Translations under genes and position numbers: made by a program
The notes under the pieces: generated by a model
The model's database searches: none
What the model was told of the DNA's origin: nothing
What the model saw: the letters and a program-made list of their open reading frames with translations, nothing else
Assembly (NCBI RefSeq): GCF_048771995.1
Contig: NC_133024.1
Location: forward strand, 22,398,001 to 22,462,000
Length of the DNA stretch: 64,000 nucleotides
Origin: Taeniopygia guttata
Taxonomy: Eukaryota > Chordata > Aves > Passeriformes > Estrildidae
Reading direction: 5' to 3'
In this document: positions 47,101 to 61,458 of the stretch, piece after piece
Numbering within the stretch: position 1 is the first letter of the stretch
Layout: each line of letters opens with the position of its first letter

Positions 47101-50100
47101 ACACAAACTTTTGAGAGCTCATAGATCGCAAAGAGCTACAGCCAAGATAGATCTTGCTGCACATTGCTACTGCTTTCGTTTTTCTCATAGTATGCTTGTT
47201 AATTGCTTGTTAAAATTAATGACCAAGGCATAGGCCCACATGCATCTTGACTGTAAAAATACTTCCCAACTTAGGATTCTATTTGGTTCCAACTGAAAGC
47301 CTTCACAATGCTAGACTATCTGTTTAAGGAGAGAAATCAGAAAGAAGAACTTAAAATGTTAGACAGCACCTTTGTCTAAGCAGGAATATTTCTGTATGTA
47401 CTGAATTCCACACCACCTTTTTTTTTGACCAAATGTCCCTCCTGCTTCCTCTGTCCCGAAGGCTTGACTGGAACACCTGTAACTGAGTGTTCAGAATGAC
47501 TGTTTATTGCACTGTTCCCATAACAGCCTCAGAAAGACGTGCTTTATTTCAGTGACTTTCCCCTTTGGTAAAGTCTGCTCTGTGACTTCACTTCTTGAGC
47601 TGAGATCTCCTGCTTTTACTGAAGGGATGCTAATCAATGTCAAACCTCTGGAAGAGAGTCTATCCAACAATGCAAGTTTTGACATTGGAACTTGTCAAAT
47701 TGGAATTTGTGTCTTTATGGTGAAACCTTACGCTAGTTTACACAATGAGCAGTTCTCTTAACTTTCTCACAGGCCCGAAGACTACTCTCTAAAAAGGGGA
47801 GAAAAGATCTGTAGCACCAAGAAACTTGTGATGCCTCTTCAGTTTCTACTACAGTGCTTTATTTATTTATTTTAACAGAAGGTATCCAATACAGATGTCT
47901 CAGTGTCTGACTAGTTGCTTAAAATTAAGGTAACCTCACCTCTCTTTCAACCTGGTCAGGTTTATGGTACATCCTGTTTTTTGTGCCTATCCCTTTCTCT
48001 TCTCCCTTCCTGCTTAATTGGCCCCTTCCAATCCCACCACATGTAAATACATTTCAGTAGTGCAATGCAGTGCAGTGCAGTCATACTTAGTGCAAAAATA
48101 AAAAGCCTTATCCAGACCAAAAAAGCACAAACTCCCTCCCCCCCAACCCAGCCCCCAAGAAATCAGCTTCTCAGTAAAAGTATATGAATGCCCCTAAACA
48201 AAGGGGGATTTGCAGTCTCCCAGCCACACTTGCAAATGCCTCGTTTTCTCTCCTCCCGGTCAATGTGGAGAACTCATTAACAGATAGGACTTTTATCAAA
48301 AACAGTAACATGACAGAAATCAGAAAGGAGACAAGCCATGGTTTGGGGGCTGCAGAAAAGAGAGAGAACTAAATGGATACAGCAAAAAAAGGTCAGTAGT
48401 GGTTTTACACAGAGTTGTCTAATGCAAACTTTGCAAGGGTACACCTTGCAAAGGGCATGTGTGTGGATAAAAAAACTAAAAAGCTTCCCTGTTCCAAATA
48501 TACAGTCCCTATTTTAACAGTGCCCAAGCTAAGGTTCTGTAGTGCAATCAACTTTTCTAAGTGGCAGCTCTCAATGGCCACCCTAAAACACTTGGACAGA
48601 TCAACACTAACTTCAGTTTTCTCCTGCTCACATAGGCACACATGTGCATGAACAACTCCTTACTCCATCCTGCAAATACTTGGGGATATATATATATTTT
48701 TTTTTTTCCACAGCTGATCTAGGGCTATGGTGGGAAAAGCAGGAATTTTAATGACAGGCATATAAATTCTTAGGTACCTCAAAATGAAAACTTAAAAGGA
48801 AAACAAAATAAAGCTCACTAATTACAAAGGCAAGCAACTTACTGAATCCCAGTCAAATCATATGTCCCCTAGGCCACCTATTTTAACAAAATAAAATATC
48901 TGCCAGGGCTTGCCACTCATTAAGATATCACTTGGGAAAACACAGCAAAGACTTTGGGGTATTCATCAGTTTGGAGGTTACAACTTCAATTTGGACAGCC
49001 ACAAGAGCCTCCATCAAAGCCTTGCAACTACTGGAAAGGAGTGTGGAGAACCACTAAAACAGTGTAAGATGTTGTAACAGGGAAGGAGGAGCAAGAAAGG
49101 GAAATGTATGGAAAATGGAATACATCAGGGCAATGCTGCTGCTGCTATACTAATCCCATTGTAATTGCTCAGTATATAAAGGAATACTGCAAGCTGCTTC
49201 ATCTGGGCTCAGGCACATGCTCCCTCTTACCTTCTGCCCCTTGCCTCACTCCCAGTCCTTTGTTGAAGATGGCAGCCTACCCCACAATGTAAACAAAAGC
49301 AAATACCAACAGATAAACCAAATTACAACCAAGAAGCAACTTTCTCATTTTTCTTTCTCTTGCAAAGATACTGCATCCTTCCCTCCAGGCAGGTGCACTC
49401 TTTCATCCGCATGCGTAGAAACAAGGAAATAACCTAAGAGAAAGAATCTAAACAGGGGTGCAGGGATCCTGAATATCTACCTCTAAACCAGAAAAATGCC
49501 AGGCTGCAAGAACTTTTGCTGTTTATCTTTACCAATGAGCCTATAATGAAAAATAAAGAGCACATTATGGAATCACTAGGCACTGCAAAGGGACAGCACC
49601 TAAACCCACTGTCCCTGGGTGCAGAGCTACAGTGGTGCAGCCCATGCCCGAGCATACAAGTCACAAAATGAATAACACTTGCCAGCTGTTCTGTAAAGTC
49701 TACACACTTCAATTTAGCCACTATAATCAGCGCCAATGAATTTTTTGACTGTTTAGCTGAATGTACTCCAAGGGGATCCTGCCTTTTTGCTAAAATGATG
49801 TTCACGCTATCTAATTCTCCTGCACACCCAATGCAGGAGCACTTTTTAAAACTCTACTAAAAAGTTTGATGTATAGTCTGAATTTGCAGTTACATAATCA
49901 AATATTATAAAGAAACAACTTTATTTTACCCACATCAATACATGACTACCATAACAGAAAAGGTGTGACCAGAGCAATTCTGGCTAAAGCAGTCAGAAAC
50001 CTGGAATCAACTCCAAATATCCAATACCCAAATATTTCTACACTGTTCTGGCAATAGAAAAGTGACATATCAAGGGTGTAAATTAGGGAAAAGGGATTGC

Positions 50101-53100
50101 TATGAATCATGTATCTACACTACCTGTTGTGGCTCACTATTTAATTACTTGAGATAAACATATAATCACCAATCAAACCCAAAGAAAGACTCAAAGCTAT
50201 TTAGGACTCTCTGAAAAAAGCAAGTTCCAAGCCTTGTATAAAGGGAAGCAACTGTCATGCTCTGTAGGACTTTTTTGAATTAAGTCTCCCAGCAAGAAGG
50301 AGGGACTATGTAATCGCATAGACCTTAACACAGGCAAAATCTGCCTGGTGGAGTGAAATTAAATCTTGAGTCAGTTTTATAAGGAGTAAAAACTTTGGGC
50401 AGAAACAAGCTGAATTTTGGGAAACAGTCCTGTGGCATCTTAAATAACATATATGAAACTATTTTTCAGGACTACAGCTTTCTGTAGGACTACATATGCT
50501 TTCTCTGTCAGAGAAAATTGACTCAAGTCAACAAAAGGGCAAGTGTGTCCTGCCTGCAAAATTTGGCCCACAGAGTATTGGTCCAAGCAGTTTTCAGGAC
50601 TAAGCACAGACCTCACTGATGCTGGCAAGCAAAGTCATGAAGTACATCCTGCCTGAACAGCCTTTTTATTTTATATTTGACAAACAAAAGCTCATTATAG
50701 GTGGTGAGAATGGGAAACCAATTTTCCAACTTAACTCATTGTGAGAATTTCTTTGAACCTGAACTTTGGAGCAAGGATCTAGGGAACTGATTGTTCAGAA
50801 CATATGAAATTGGGAATAAATTACAGATTTAAAGGACTCCTATCAGTTTCACAACAGCCTGGCATAAGGACAAAGGAAACAGGACACCCCGAAAAACAAT
50901 GAAGCTTGTTGAAGATACTTGTGAAGACATAGTTTTAAATGTGGTGACACTTATTTCACCAATAAATAGGAACTATAAATTGTTTACAAGTTATTAATAT
51001 ATAAAAAAAGAGAAGCAGCAGATACTGGAGATTCAGTCTTTTCCTCTAAGTGGCACAGGTGAAGAGCAAGTCCCTTGTATGGAGTTCAAGCATTTCCCTC
51101 TCCTGGGAGGACCCCTGTCTTTGGTGCAAACATCCCCAAAGTGGGACACTCCCCTCTTATTTAACCTTGCAGCAAATAGCTTTAAAATCCCTCTCTGTCC
51201 CAGCACAGTAGCACAGAGCAACATCATCTTAGTACAAGGCTCTCCCTCTCGTGGTGACAGTGTTACCTACTTCAACTGTTGTTCCTCAAAAGCTGTACTA
51301 AACAGAAAAGAAGTGCAAAAAGGAGCTGAATGTAAATGCTGACAACCACTGAAACGTGAGACCGTTGCTTGCATTAGCCCTGGAAGTCTACTTGGGCAAC
51401 GAGGAGATGGAAAATGAAAGTAATAATGAAAACCATATACTAGAATAAAGCTAATATTTGGACAGAGTCTTCCCTTGATATTTATATCATTCAAGGAAAG
51501 TTGCCAATGCAAGAATATTTAGAACTGTAAAATTGATATCACCTGTTTTCTCTCTCCTTAGAAAAGCAGAAAATATGCACATATGAAATGAGCTTCTTAA
51601 AACATCACAATTCTCAAGATGAGTATTTCTTCAGAGAATGAAAAAGAAAGGATACATGTTCAAAAAAAGCAAGATTTCTGGAATCACGAATGACTGACTG
51701 TCTTTTATGTAGAAGATATGTTAAAATAGTGTTCACCAGCTGATTATTTTGTTAGTTTCACTTTCCCTTAGGCAATTGTATCTGTACACACTGCATTCTA
51801 AAAGTACAGTCTCTAGTGTGGATAATCTACCTGTTTGGTACCATCCTGTTTGTAAAACCACTTCTTAGCCTAAAAATATAAACTGTAAACTGTATAACAT
51901 GCAAAATGAATTGAGGTGTTTAAAAAAGCATTAGGAAAAATAAAAGGCAACAAAGAAATTAAATCAAGAAACACATTAAACTAGTATTTATGCTAAATGA
52001 ATTACTGAACCTTACAAAGGATTAGCAGGCCAAGTGTGGAATGGGTATGCAGCCATTTAAATGATCTGGTATTCCCAGTCAAGTGAGAACACTCTCTACA
52101 GAAATATGTATGTTTCAGCATTCAGTCAAAGGAAAAGGCAAAGGGCATGGTCAGAAAATGTGGACCACTGAATCAGCACTCTGTTGCAGCAGCTAATTGG
52201 AATTAATTTGGGAAATGGCACCTGTTTGGCTTAATAGGACAAAGCTCACCCTTCATGCAAAAATCTAGTTTTGTTATCTGCGTAACTAATATTGAGAGGA
52301 TAGTCCCCTCCTTCCCGTACAAATGGGTATACACAGAGTAAAGGAAAGCCAGACTTAGAAATCACTGCTGGAAGACCATAACTTTTAAACTCCAAGTAGA
52401 AAGAAAAAGTATGTGGTAGTGGCCTCCACGTACGTGCAAATGGCAGATGACAAGAGAGAATGCCAGCACTTGATAATTCTCATTCTTGAAGTTCTCATTT
52501 TAAAATCCCAAGCTGTGGCATAGGTAATGCTTTCCCTCTCTTCTTACTCTAAAAAAACTTTATCAATTTGCAGTGACACAGATTTGCTCATTCTCATTGA
52601 AAATGGTTTGTAACTGATGTGACCATCTCTCATTTCTTCTCTCATGTCTTCACAATTAGAAGAAATGAGACAAAATTAATACCTCCTCCACAACCCTCAT
52701 CCACTTGATTTTGAACATTTTCATTTAGAGGTGATATGTTATCCACCAAAGGAAAGAAAGTCAGCTGAATTAGATGTACCTCAATTAGAAAAGTAAACAT
52801 AAATGTCCATACTCTCATAATTTGCACTCTTAATTTTGAACCAAGGCTTGCTGCCTGGGCCATCTGTTGCAAGGTGTGAATACAGAAAGGACACCCAAAG
52901 TCATGAGCCTTGGGTGTCAATCAGCTGTTCCTGGGCACTTTGGATCTAGATGTTAACATATCCCTAGTGACATATTTTTCAGAAGTTTTGTGGTAACAAT
53001 TAAAGTCCAATGGGACTGACCCAAAATTCAAAACCAACAGGAATGTACTATGAAGATTGTAAAGGGAACATTCACCTAGGAAAGCTTATGAACTGAAACT

Positions 53101-56100
53101 AAAACTTTCAGAGGTTGTTTTCATTTGAAAAAGGGGTGATCAAGTGGATAAGTAAGGAGACAACTGGAATATATTAATAGTTGTGGATGGAGGTATTTCT
53201 TATTCAATCCACATTCTGTGTAACTATACAGAGAACAATGTTTTTTCTACCCCACCGTAGTGCAGAGGATAATTTTAGGAAATCGTAAAACTTTAAAGAA
53301 ATAGGATTTGGAAGGAGTGAAAGACCACTTTTGCCATCGTTCTCCAAGGCTAGGAATGGAAGAGGAAAAGTCTGACGTACACTTTTAGAAATGAAATAAC
53401 AGGACATCTTAGAAGAGAGCTAATAGATATTTGTGTTGATTGATTGTTCTTCTGATATGAAAGGGTAGCAAGGAACAATCTCTATTTTTTGTACAGCCTA
53501 ATACTGTTTTATCTTTTCTTTAAAAAAATTACTTTTCTACATCTTACTACATAGAGATTTTAAGAAAGCCTGAAAAAATGCTTGTAAAGACAATAAAGAA
53601 GCCAATAATATGAAACAACACAATAGAGCTGTAATAATTATTGGTAAATGCTTCAAATAGCTGCAGCAGTTGATTGGGTTGTGAATGATAAATGTGAAAA
53701 ATTATTTTTCTATGATCGTAGGCAGATGCAAAAGTTAAATGATTATACTATGTATATATATTGATATAGAATTGCTATATATATTGTGTACTGTATGTTC
53801 TAGCTTTCAGAAATACTGTATTGTAGTGTACTGTACTTAACTAAGCAGATCTAAATAGCAACTTGTCATTTTCCACAAAGTCACTAGTACTGTTAACAAA
53901 AACCAAAAAGTCTATTTTCTCCAGTAAAAGAAATACATACTGTTACAGTCACAGACATTTGGACTATAAAGAGACAATGTACATTTAACCAAAGGAAAAC
54001 CCCAAACCAAAATAAAAATCTCACCCAAAAATCAACCAGCCAAAACTGTTGCATTATTGTCTTATTCAAAAGGGGAAGGGACATGCCACCAGTCTAAGAA
54101 GAATATTTACTCACATTTTTATGACTGAAAATGAAAGAAAAAAGGTAGCCCACTAAATCTTTAATTACCCTTTCTGGAACAAGGAAAATCCCCTAGTCTG
54201 GCAAAAGACTTAAAAGAATAAAATGCTGCTTTCAGGGCTAGCATATACCAAAATAGGCAGCTGTAGTTAAACATATTCAACCCACTAACTAAATGGGTGC
54301 AAAATGAGTTCTAGAAATTCTGCAGCTCTCATGGATTATATGTTGAATGATCTTACTGACCAATTTCTTCTCCTCCTGAATATCTACTGATATTCAGATA
54401 ATACCCACTAACCATGATCCTGAAGAGATTTTGGCAAAGACCAAGGGAGAGAATGTTACTTGTTATTTGTTATTGACTGCACATTTGGAATGGATTACTC
54501 AATCAATATGTTTCAGAGTACCTGAGGTGGGGAAAGAGCTGTTTGACACGATGCTTTGGAAACTAGAGACTCCAGACCTGGAATATTTTAGACCCTATCA
54601 ATATATTGTGCTGCTAACTATTTAAAGGCTTGATAATTTTTTACTGTTATTTTTAAGAGAGCAAACAGGCAGGTTATTTTGCTTTGGATTTTATCCCTTT
54701 GTCAGGTAAACATGTTGAAATTCAATGGAAATGAGTGACTGAACTCAACAGTATTGTTCCAGGGCTGCCATCCCCCGTGGATGCCTCTCTCTGCTAGTGA
54801 AGCCTGCTGAGATGGACTGTTTTATTTATTTTGTGGCAGATAGACAACATAAGGCTCTGGGAGGCACACTTCAGCCTTCCCTTCAGAATGGGTGCTCACA
54901 AAAATATCCTGGACCAAATTTGGGTGTCACATTTTCATCCTATTTGGGCAAACATCCAACTAAGAGCATCTGGCTAACAGAATGCTTTTTTTGAATATAT
55001 GTGTGCATATATAGTGTATGAGTAGTATACTTGCTTTTCATTAGAGTCATGTGCCAATGCTCCACAGTTAATCCTGTAATCCTTGTTTCATCTAAAGCCT
55101 TCCCTGCATCAAAACCATGCATGTCCACACAGTCAATTAGCAAGCTCTCTGTAAAGCCAGGAAGAAGTGTTTGGCTCTCCCTGCACATGCACATACACAC
55201 ACACAGACACGCACCCACAGGCAATATAATGTGATTTTACTCAAAGATCCCATAGGTACCAACAGCCTATGTGACAAATGAAAGTAAAGGACTAAATGGG
55301 AAAAATTAAAAGAAATCTGGGCAGTTGGGTGAATATAATCCTGTTTCTTGAATGCGATGATCCTCTTTAATCAAGTATATCTTCAACAAGAGGGCTGAAC
55401 TTCTAGGAGGCTTTATATGGTTTAATGAAGAAAATGGCAATATCCAGGTGGCAGAAAGAGAAGCAGCAAAGTGAAATAGAAGAGGTTCCCAATTAACATC
55501 TAGATCTCAGAAATGTATCTGCCCATTTTGTAGGAAAATGATCTCAGAAAGATACCTGCCTGTTTTGTAGGAACAGGACACTGCAGAATCAGGCAGTTGA
55601 GCACAAGTACCTAACTGAGCTCTGCACATTCCTTGAGTGCCCCTGTGAACTTGGCAAAAAATCACCAACAAGTCAGTAGTAGACAGACCGAACACTGCAG
55701 AAGCCTGCAGGTCTGTCTGGAAAATACCTAAAGCAAGCAATGCTTTATTACACTGGTACAAGATTTTCCAGCAGGGATGCCTCCAGTGGGGAACTCATGA
55801 AAGCATATATAGTGTTACTGTAATACCTAAGCCAAACGTGACAGAGAGCATTTATAAGAGGGATGCTTGGGGCATGGCTGCATGGCTGTGAAGGAAATTT
55901 CACAGCTCAAAGAGGGCTCAAGTGCTAATAAAGTTTGCATGAGGAGTGAAAACAATAATGCCCCCTTGGTCTGAACTGGGTAGAACTTCTCACATGTGAT
56001 GGGATATTGGTAGTTCTTTTGTTTGTGTAATGGTGCAGCAAAAGGATATTTTTAGAACATACTTTTCTTAAAAAGAATCAAGCTAAACTAACCAAAGGGG

Positions 56101-56769
56101 CTATATTTATCTGCAGTGAAATGCGTGCAATCCCGAAAGTGCCAATCCAGGTTGCACTGATAGAAATTCAGAACAGAAATTGTCCCTTGAAAGTAACTTT
56201 TCACTGGATTCTCTCATGAATTTCACTGGCATTGGAGAGGCTGGAGTCAAACCACATAGCCATGCCCCCATATTATTAATTTGATTTAGGAAGAGTATTT
56301 TCCCTCCAGAGTTTTACAGGGAGCAGATGGCAACCAACCAATCAAAAGTAGATCACATTGGAAAAGGAATAAACTTGGGAGCTGTAACTGAAGGTAAGAA
56401 ACAGCAGAAAAGCACCATCCAGTATGAAGAGACTGCTATGGCTCACTAACATTCCTTCTTCCCTACTCTTTCAAAGAGAAAAACATGATATATTTTGTAA
56501 GAAAAGTACAACTTTGCTACAGATACCAAACATAAACACACTTCATAGTGCTCAGATATATTTCTGTTTTAAATCAATTGTCTGTGAAGCTGTAGTGTAT
56601 TCAAGGCTGTAGTGTATTTACTTCCCAAAGAAATATCTTAATGTTCTTTGCTTTTTGAAAAATAGTTGAGGACAAATGTCTAAATTGGGGTGTTAAAATA
56701 CAGTTAACACAGTATTTAGCAGGCTCCACAGAGGGATCTGGGAAAAAGGGGGTTGAAGGGGAACTTCAA

Positions 56770-57103
56770 TCACTCTCTAAAACTACCTGAAAGGAGATTG
56801 TAGCTAGGTGAGGATTAGTCTCTACTCCCAGGTAACAAGTGACAGCATGAGAGGATGTGGCCAGAAGTTGTATCGGGGAGGGGGTCAGATTAGATATTAG
56901 GAAAAAATTCTTGATTAAAAAGAAGGCAAAATTGGAGCAGGCTGCCCAAGGAAGTGGTGGAATCACTGCCCTGGAAGTGTTCAAAACATGCATGGATGTG
57001 GCACTTGGGGACATGGTTGAGTGGTAGGCTTAGCAGCGCTGGTTTAATGATTTGACTTGATTTCAGAGGCCTTTTCCAACATTAATGATTCTATGGTTCT
57101 ATG
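56770..57103 (+). mobile_element. CR1 LINE 3' end, plus orientation
   Basis: The sense CR1 tail is readable in order: AACTACCTGAAAGGAGATTG, CTCCCAGGTAACAAGTGACA, TTAGATATTAGGAAAAAATTC, GGCTGCCCAAGGAAGTGGTGG and GAAGTGTTCAAAACATGCATGG. It ends in GATTCTATGGTTCTATGA, the terminal short repeat. It is truncated at the 5' end and has no intact reverse-transcriptase frame. It lies antisense inside the presumed ZBTB20 3'UTR. Confidence 0.93.
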
Positions 57104-58946
57104 ACTGGTTTGCTTACCTCAGTGCTACTCTCCTTTACCGAAGGGAAAAATGAAGTGTTTCTTTGGGCATATGTGGCTGTGCACAAAAATCTCAGTTCAC
57201 TGACTTTGGGGAAAGTCAGTGAAGTTCTCATAGGTCTGGGAGTGGAAACTATGATCATGTGTAACATTAAGGATTGTGTTAGAGCATCAGAGTTCTGCTT
57301 ATCTTGAACTGGCCCCTTTTATTTTAAAAGCTATTAATTAACAATTCTAGGGGAAATTGGCATTTAAAAAACATTACTTACTTTTCTCCTGATATGACTT
57401 TGCTGGAATGAAGTGTAGAATATATTTGACTCCTTTTAATTTTAAAATAAACCTAGAAACTCTTTAGTTGCAGCATGAATAGTGAATTAAAGCATATTAT
57501 GAGTTCAATTTACTTTTCAATCTTATTCACAGTACATTCGCAATCTCTGCTTCTCCTGTCTTGGACTCTCTCTTAATACCTGTGAGTCAAACACTACTGC
57601 AGAGGCTAAAATAAAAAAGATCAGCAACACTGCTAAATATATAATGAAAAAATATGGATTAATATTTAACTTTGCTTTTTTTTCACTAGAAACATAATTT
57701 TCAAATTAAAATTATCTAACAGTATCCTGTTAGATATGTAGTTAGATATCCTTTCTAACTCAGAGAGGATATTTGTCCAGATGCTGGCACACCTACACAG
57801 GGAAGTAATTCTTTTGTTCACCAAAATTTCTCATTTGTGTAACTCTGCTCTTTTCACCTTAGGTACTCCTGATCTATAGCAGAGGGGGGGCAGAAATAAC
57901 AACAGTGAATGCATAATATTTTCTCTATTCTTAGAGGCACTAATATAATTGATTAGTTATCAGCACTGGGAATAATTAGATGGATATACACTATAAACAT
58001 CTTGTTTCTCATTTACATATGTTCTTAGCAAAACAAAACAAAAATTCCCCCTTGTGTTGCCTCATAACAATAGGTCTAAGAGAGTTAAGTGTTCCTCTTT
58101 TTCAAACAGGTTGTGTCCCTTGTGGACCAAATTTCTCTGTTTTATGCTAGAGAAGGCATAACCCACATTTTTGTTTTGTCAGTTTGAAGAATATGCACAT
58201 ACCTAAAAATCCCTCTATATTTTCCATCTTAGTGATCTGTGAAAATATGGAGGCTCCTTTGCTCTGGCTGCAATGAACTGGATCACTAAGTAGCTTTAAA
58301 GGAAACTAGCAGAGAGCTTATTACTTCTTGCATGACAAATAAGGTGAACAGCAGCAAGAACACTGACTTGGCATGGACAGAACCAGCCCTCGTGGACGTG
58401 TATCCAGCATCAGGCCACCTCCATACACTTGCCTGTCTAACTCACCTGCTGCAGACACTTGCATTTTCAGCACCTGACCCTCTGCAAGGCTTTTCAACCT
58501 GCATTTGGTTTCTGTCAGCAGGACTGTCAAATGCTGGCAAAGATGTTCAATGCATTTACAATCTCAAGATTCCAGACTTAATGTGTTATCTGTAGGTTCC
58601 CTCACAAACCTTTCTTCAGCAGAATTATGATTGTTTAGTGGTCAGATGAAGACAAACCTTCTGAGAGGAGGAGGCTCAAAACCTCTTAGGGCCAAGTTCT
58701 CATCACTTTATACCTCCTTCATGAATTTTCACAGCCAGTATGAGAACAAATCAGGGAATGTGAAAAGCAGCTATTTTGCTTCAAGCTGATCAGATACTGC
58801 TTCAGTTAGCCTACCTGCTGACTCTTTCCTATCACATTTATTCCAGTGGCTCAGAGGACCTGGATGCTGAATTAAAAGGGGTTATTTTAATTATCAAGGC
58901 CTAGTTCTTCTTGGCAGAACAACCACTAGATGCTAATTTGATATTA

Positions 58947-59285
58947 TCATAGCAATATAGAATGGTTTGGGTTGTAAGAGTCTTTAAAGATCTTCTAGTT
59001 CCAATCCCCCCCACCATCTGCAGTGGATCTCCCACTAGACCATGTTATTTAGAGCCCCATCCAGCCTGATCCTGAACACCTACAGCCTTCTCTGGGCAAC
59101 CTGTTTCAGTATCTCACCAGCCTTATCATAAAGAATTTCTTTCTAATATCTAATCTAAGCCTACAGTTTGTCAGCTTAAGGCCATTCCTCCCAGTGCTAT
59201 CACTACATACCCTTGTGAAAGGTCCCTCTCCAGCCTTCTTGTCAGGTTCTCAATGGTCTATCTGGACCCTTCTCTTTTCCAGGCT
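58947..59285 (-). mobile_element. CR1 LINE 3' tail, minus orientation
   Basis: It opens with the reverse complement of the CR1 end (ATCATAGCAATATAGAATGG, then TTTGGGTTGTAAGAGTCTTT). It continues through GATCTTCTAGTTCCAATCCC, GGGCAACCTGTTTCAGTATC and CCTAATATCTAATCTAAGCC equivalents to about 59.28 kb. If the surrounding block is a minus-strand 3'UTR, this copy is in the sense orientation of the transcript. Confidence 0.9.
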
Positions 59286-61420
59286 CATGCTATCTTTTCC
59301 TTTGAGAGAGCTGGAGGATTTCCTTAGCGTAGGACTGTCAGGAGGGTCATAGATCTATGACATTCTGGTTGTGTTTGAAATGGTTTGGGTGCTTCTGATT
59401 TTTGACTGGACTCAACACCCCTGCAAAGAGTATGTCTTGTACCTTCTCCCTTTGGGACTACTTTTCACTACTAAGGGAGACAGGAGATGTTGGGACAATA
59501 CTCACTAAAGGCTAGCGACTCATTCCTCCACCATGTTGGTGATCCAGCATTAATCAAGTAGCTCAAGGCTGACTGAACTCAGTCAGTGGGGCTGATAAGA
59601 AGAGGGGTGCTGATGGTATGTGTGTTATTACTCAGCTCTCCTTTGGATGAAAAAGAAATTGAAAGAAGAAAAATGGACTCCACTTGGGCTCTTTGATCTC
59701 AGAGCAAAGGGAAGTCTCATTCACTTAGAAAGTCAATTAAATGCCACTCTCCCCTGTTACCTTACTGGGAACTTGAGCTGCTTTTGAAGGCAACAACATG
59801 GGGCAGAAGTCAGCCTAGTAGAAGCATGATAGATGTTGAGAAAGTGTCTTCAGAGCAGTTCCTACAAAACACCTACACCCATTTCCCTTAAGAGAGACTA
59901 TTAATATGGACTTTATGAGAGGAGGGACCAGACTGAAATATCATATTACAATTTACAGACTGGTTACTATGCTTCTAGGTTTCCATTATTTATGAGTCAT
60001 GCCTGCAAGTAACCTGCAAGAGATCACTATAGGAGAACCTCGCTAATAGCAAAAGCAAATGCACACACCCCAGACACACACGGACACACTCAGGAGCTGT
60101 CCTCTCCTTGCTAATCAACAGACACTGAGCTTGTGGTCCTGCATTCCTTGTGGATTCAGCTTCCCAGGGAGAGGCAGACCTCCGTGAAATAGGCAAGAGA
60201 AGTTAAATTTTGGTTCTCTCATTTGTGATTTCACATAGTACAAGAATAAGGGTGTTTCAATGAACAACAAAATAAATTTGAAAGAGAATAATTTAAACAA
60301 AGTGGTAATTAACCGGAGGAACTCCCACAGGACAGCATGGAGGCCACCTAAAAATGAATAAGCTAGATCTTTGAAGAACAATGAGAATTATCTGCCACAA
60401 TATATAATTTTTATATGGGATAAAAAGATAAAGTCATAAATTATTATGCCTTTAGGTTATAGGCAAATACATTTGTATGTATTTTATATGTAGAAATAGC
60501 TAACGAGGATTATATAATAAATGTTCTCCCTTAGGCTTATTGCTTTGTAATAATCCAACATAGGCCTTTCATCTTCATTCAAATAATCTCTAGCTTGCCA
60601 AACGGCAGAGATGTAGTATTGGGTAAGATGGACCATAGGGGAGATCTGCTCTGGCCAGTCCTGCATTTCCAATTCACTTCACCAGCCTCAGCAGCAGTAA
60701 GAGAAGGCACTTCTCATTCACTCTAAGGCTTCCTTTATTGCATTTTTGCCTTGCAGAGAGACCTTGACTTGTAAGCTTGAATTTATGTTCTATTTAATGG
60801 CCTTTTCCATTACCAAAGCAATATAAAGAGAGCTTTAGCAAAAGTGAGAATCAAGCTCAAGGAATGCAGGATACTGCATGCTTCAACAAAAGGATGTGTG
60901 CTACAGTCTGCATTTTCTCATCTGTATCATTTCATCAGGTGTTTTGAAGGAAGCCTTTCAAGCATACTGAGATAGATTCGCTCAAACATTGTCAGCAGTA
61001 GTTTCCAGATCACTGTGACTGCTATTCTTTTTGCAAAGGCATATAGTAGCAATATATGAAGCTTGAATATACCTGTAACATTCAGATTTTATAGTTGTTT
61101 ACAAGTAGCAACTAAGTATTTCAAAGATGGGAGGAAGAACTGCCAAAAAGAATTTAACACTTTAAAAGATAAAGGGGACTATGTTTGAGCTTCTAAATTC
61201 AGAATGACCTGACAAGCACTTTCAGCTACATTTGCAGTCATGTTCCAAGTTCCTCCATGTTTTACAAGATCAAGTCTGGAAGTCCAGCAAATCAGTTTAT
61301 ATTACAGACAGGCATTTGTGAAGACCTAGGCCTGAATTCTTTGACAAGTGTTTTAGAATTCAATCTAGTATGCCTTAACTTTACGTTAAGAACTACGTTT
61401 ATTTTTTTTTAAATTGGCAT

Positions 61421-61458
61421 CATTCATTCATTCATTCATTCATTCATTCATTCATTCA
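61421..61458. repeat. (CATT)n tetranucleotide microsatellite
   Basis: About nine perfect CATT units, long and pure enough to be polymorphic. It lies in the presumed 3'UTR block. Confidence 0.93.
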
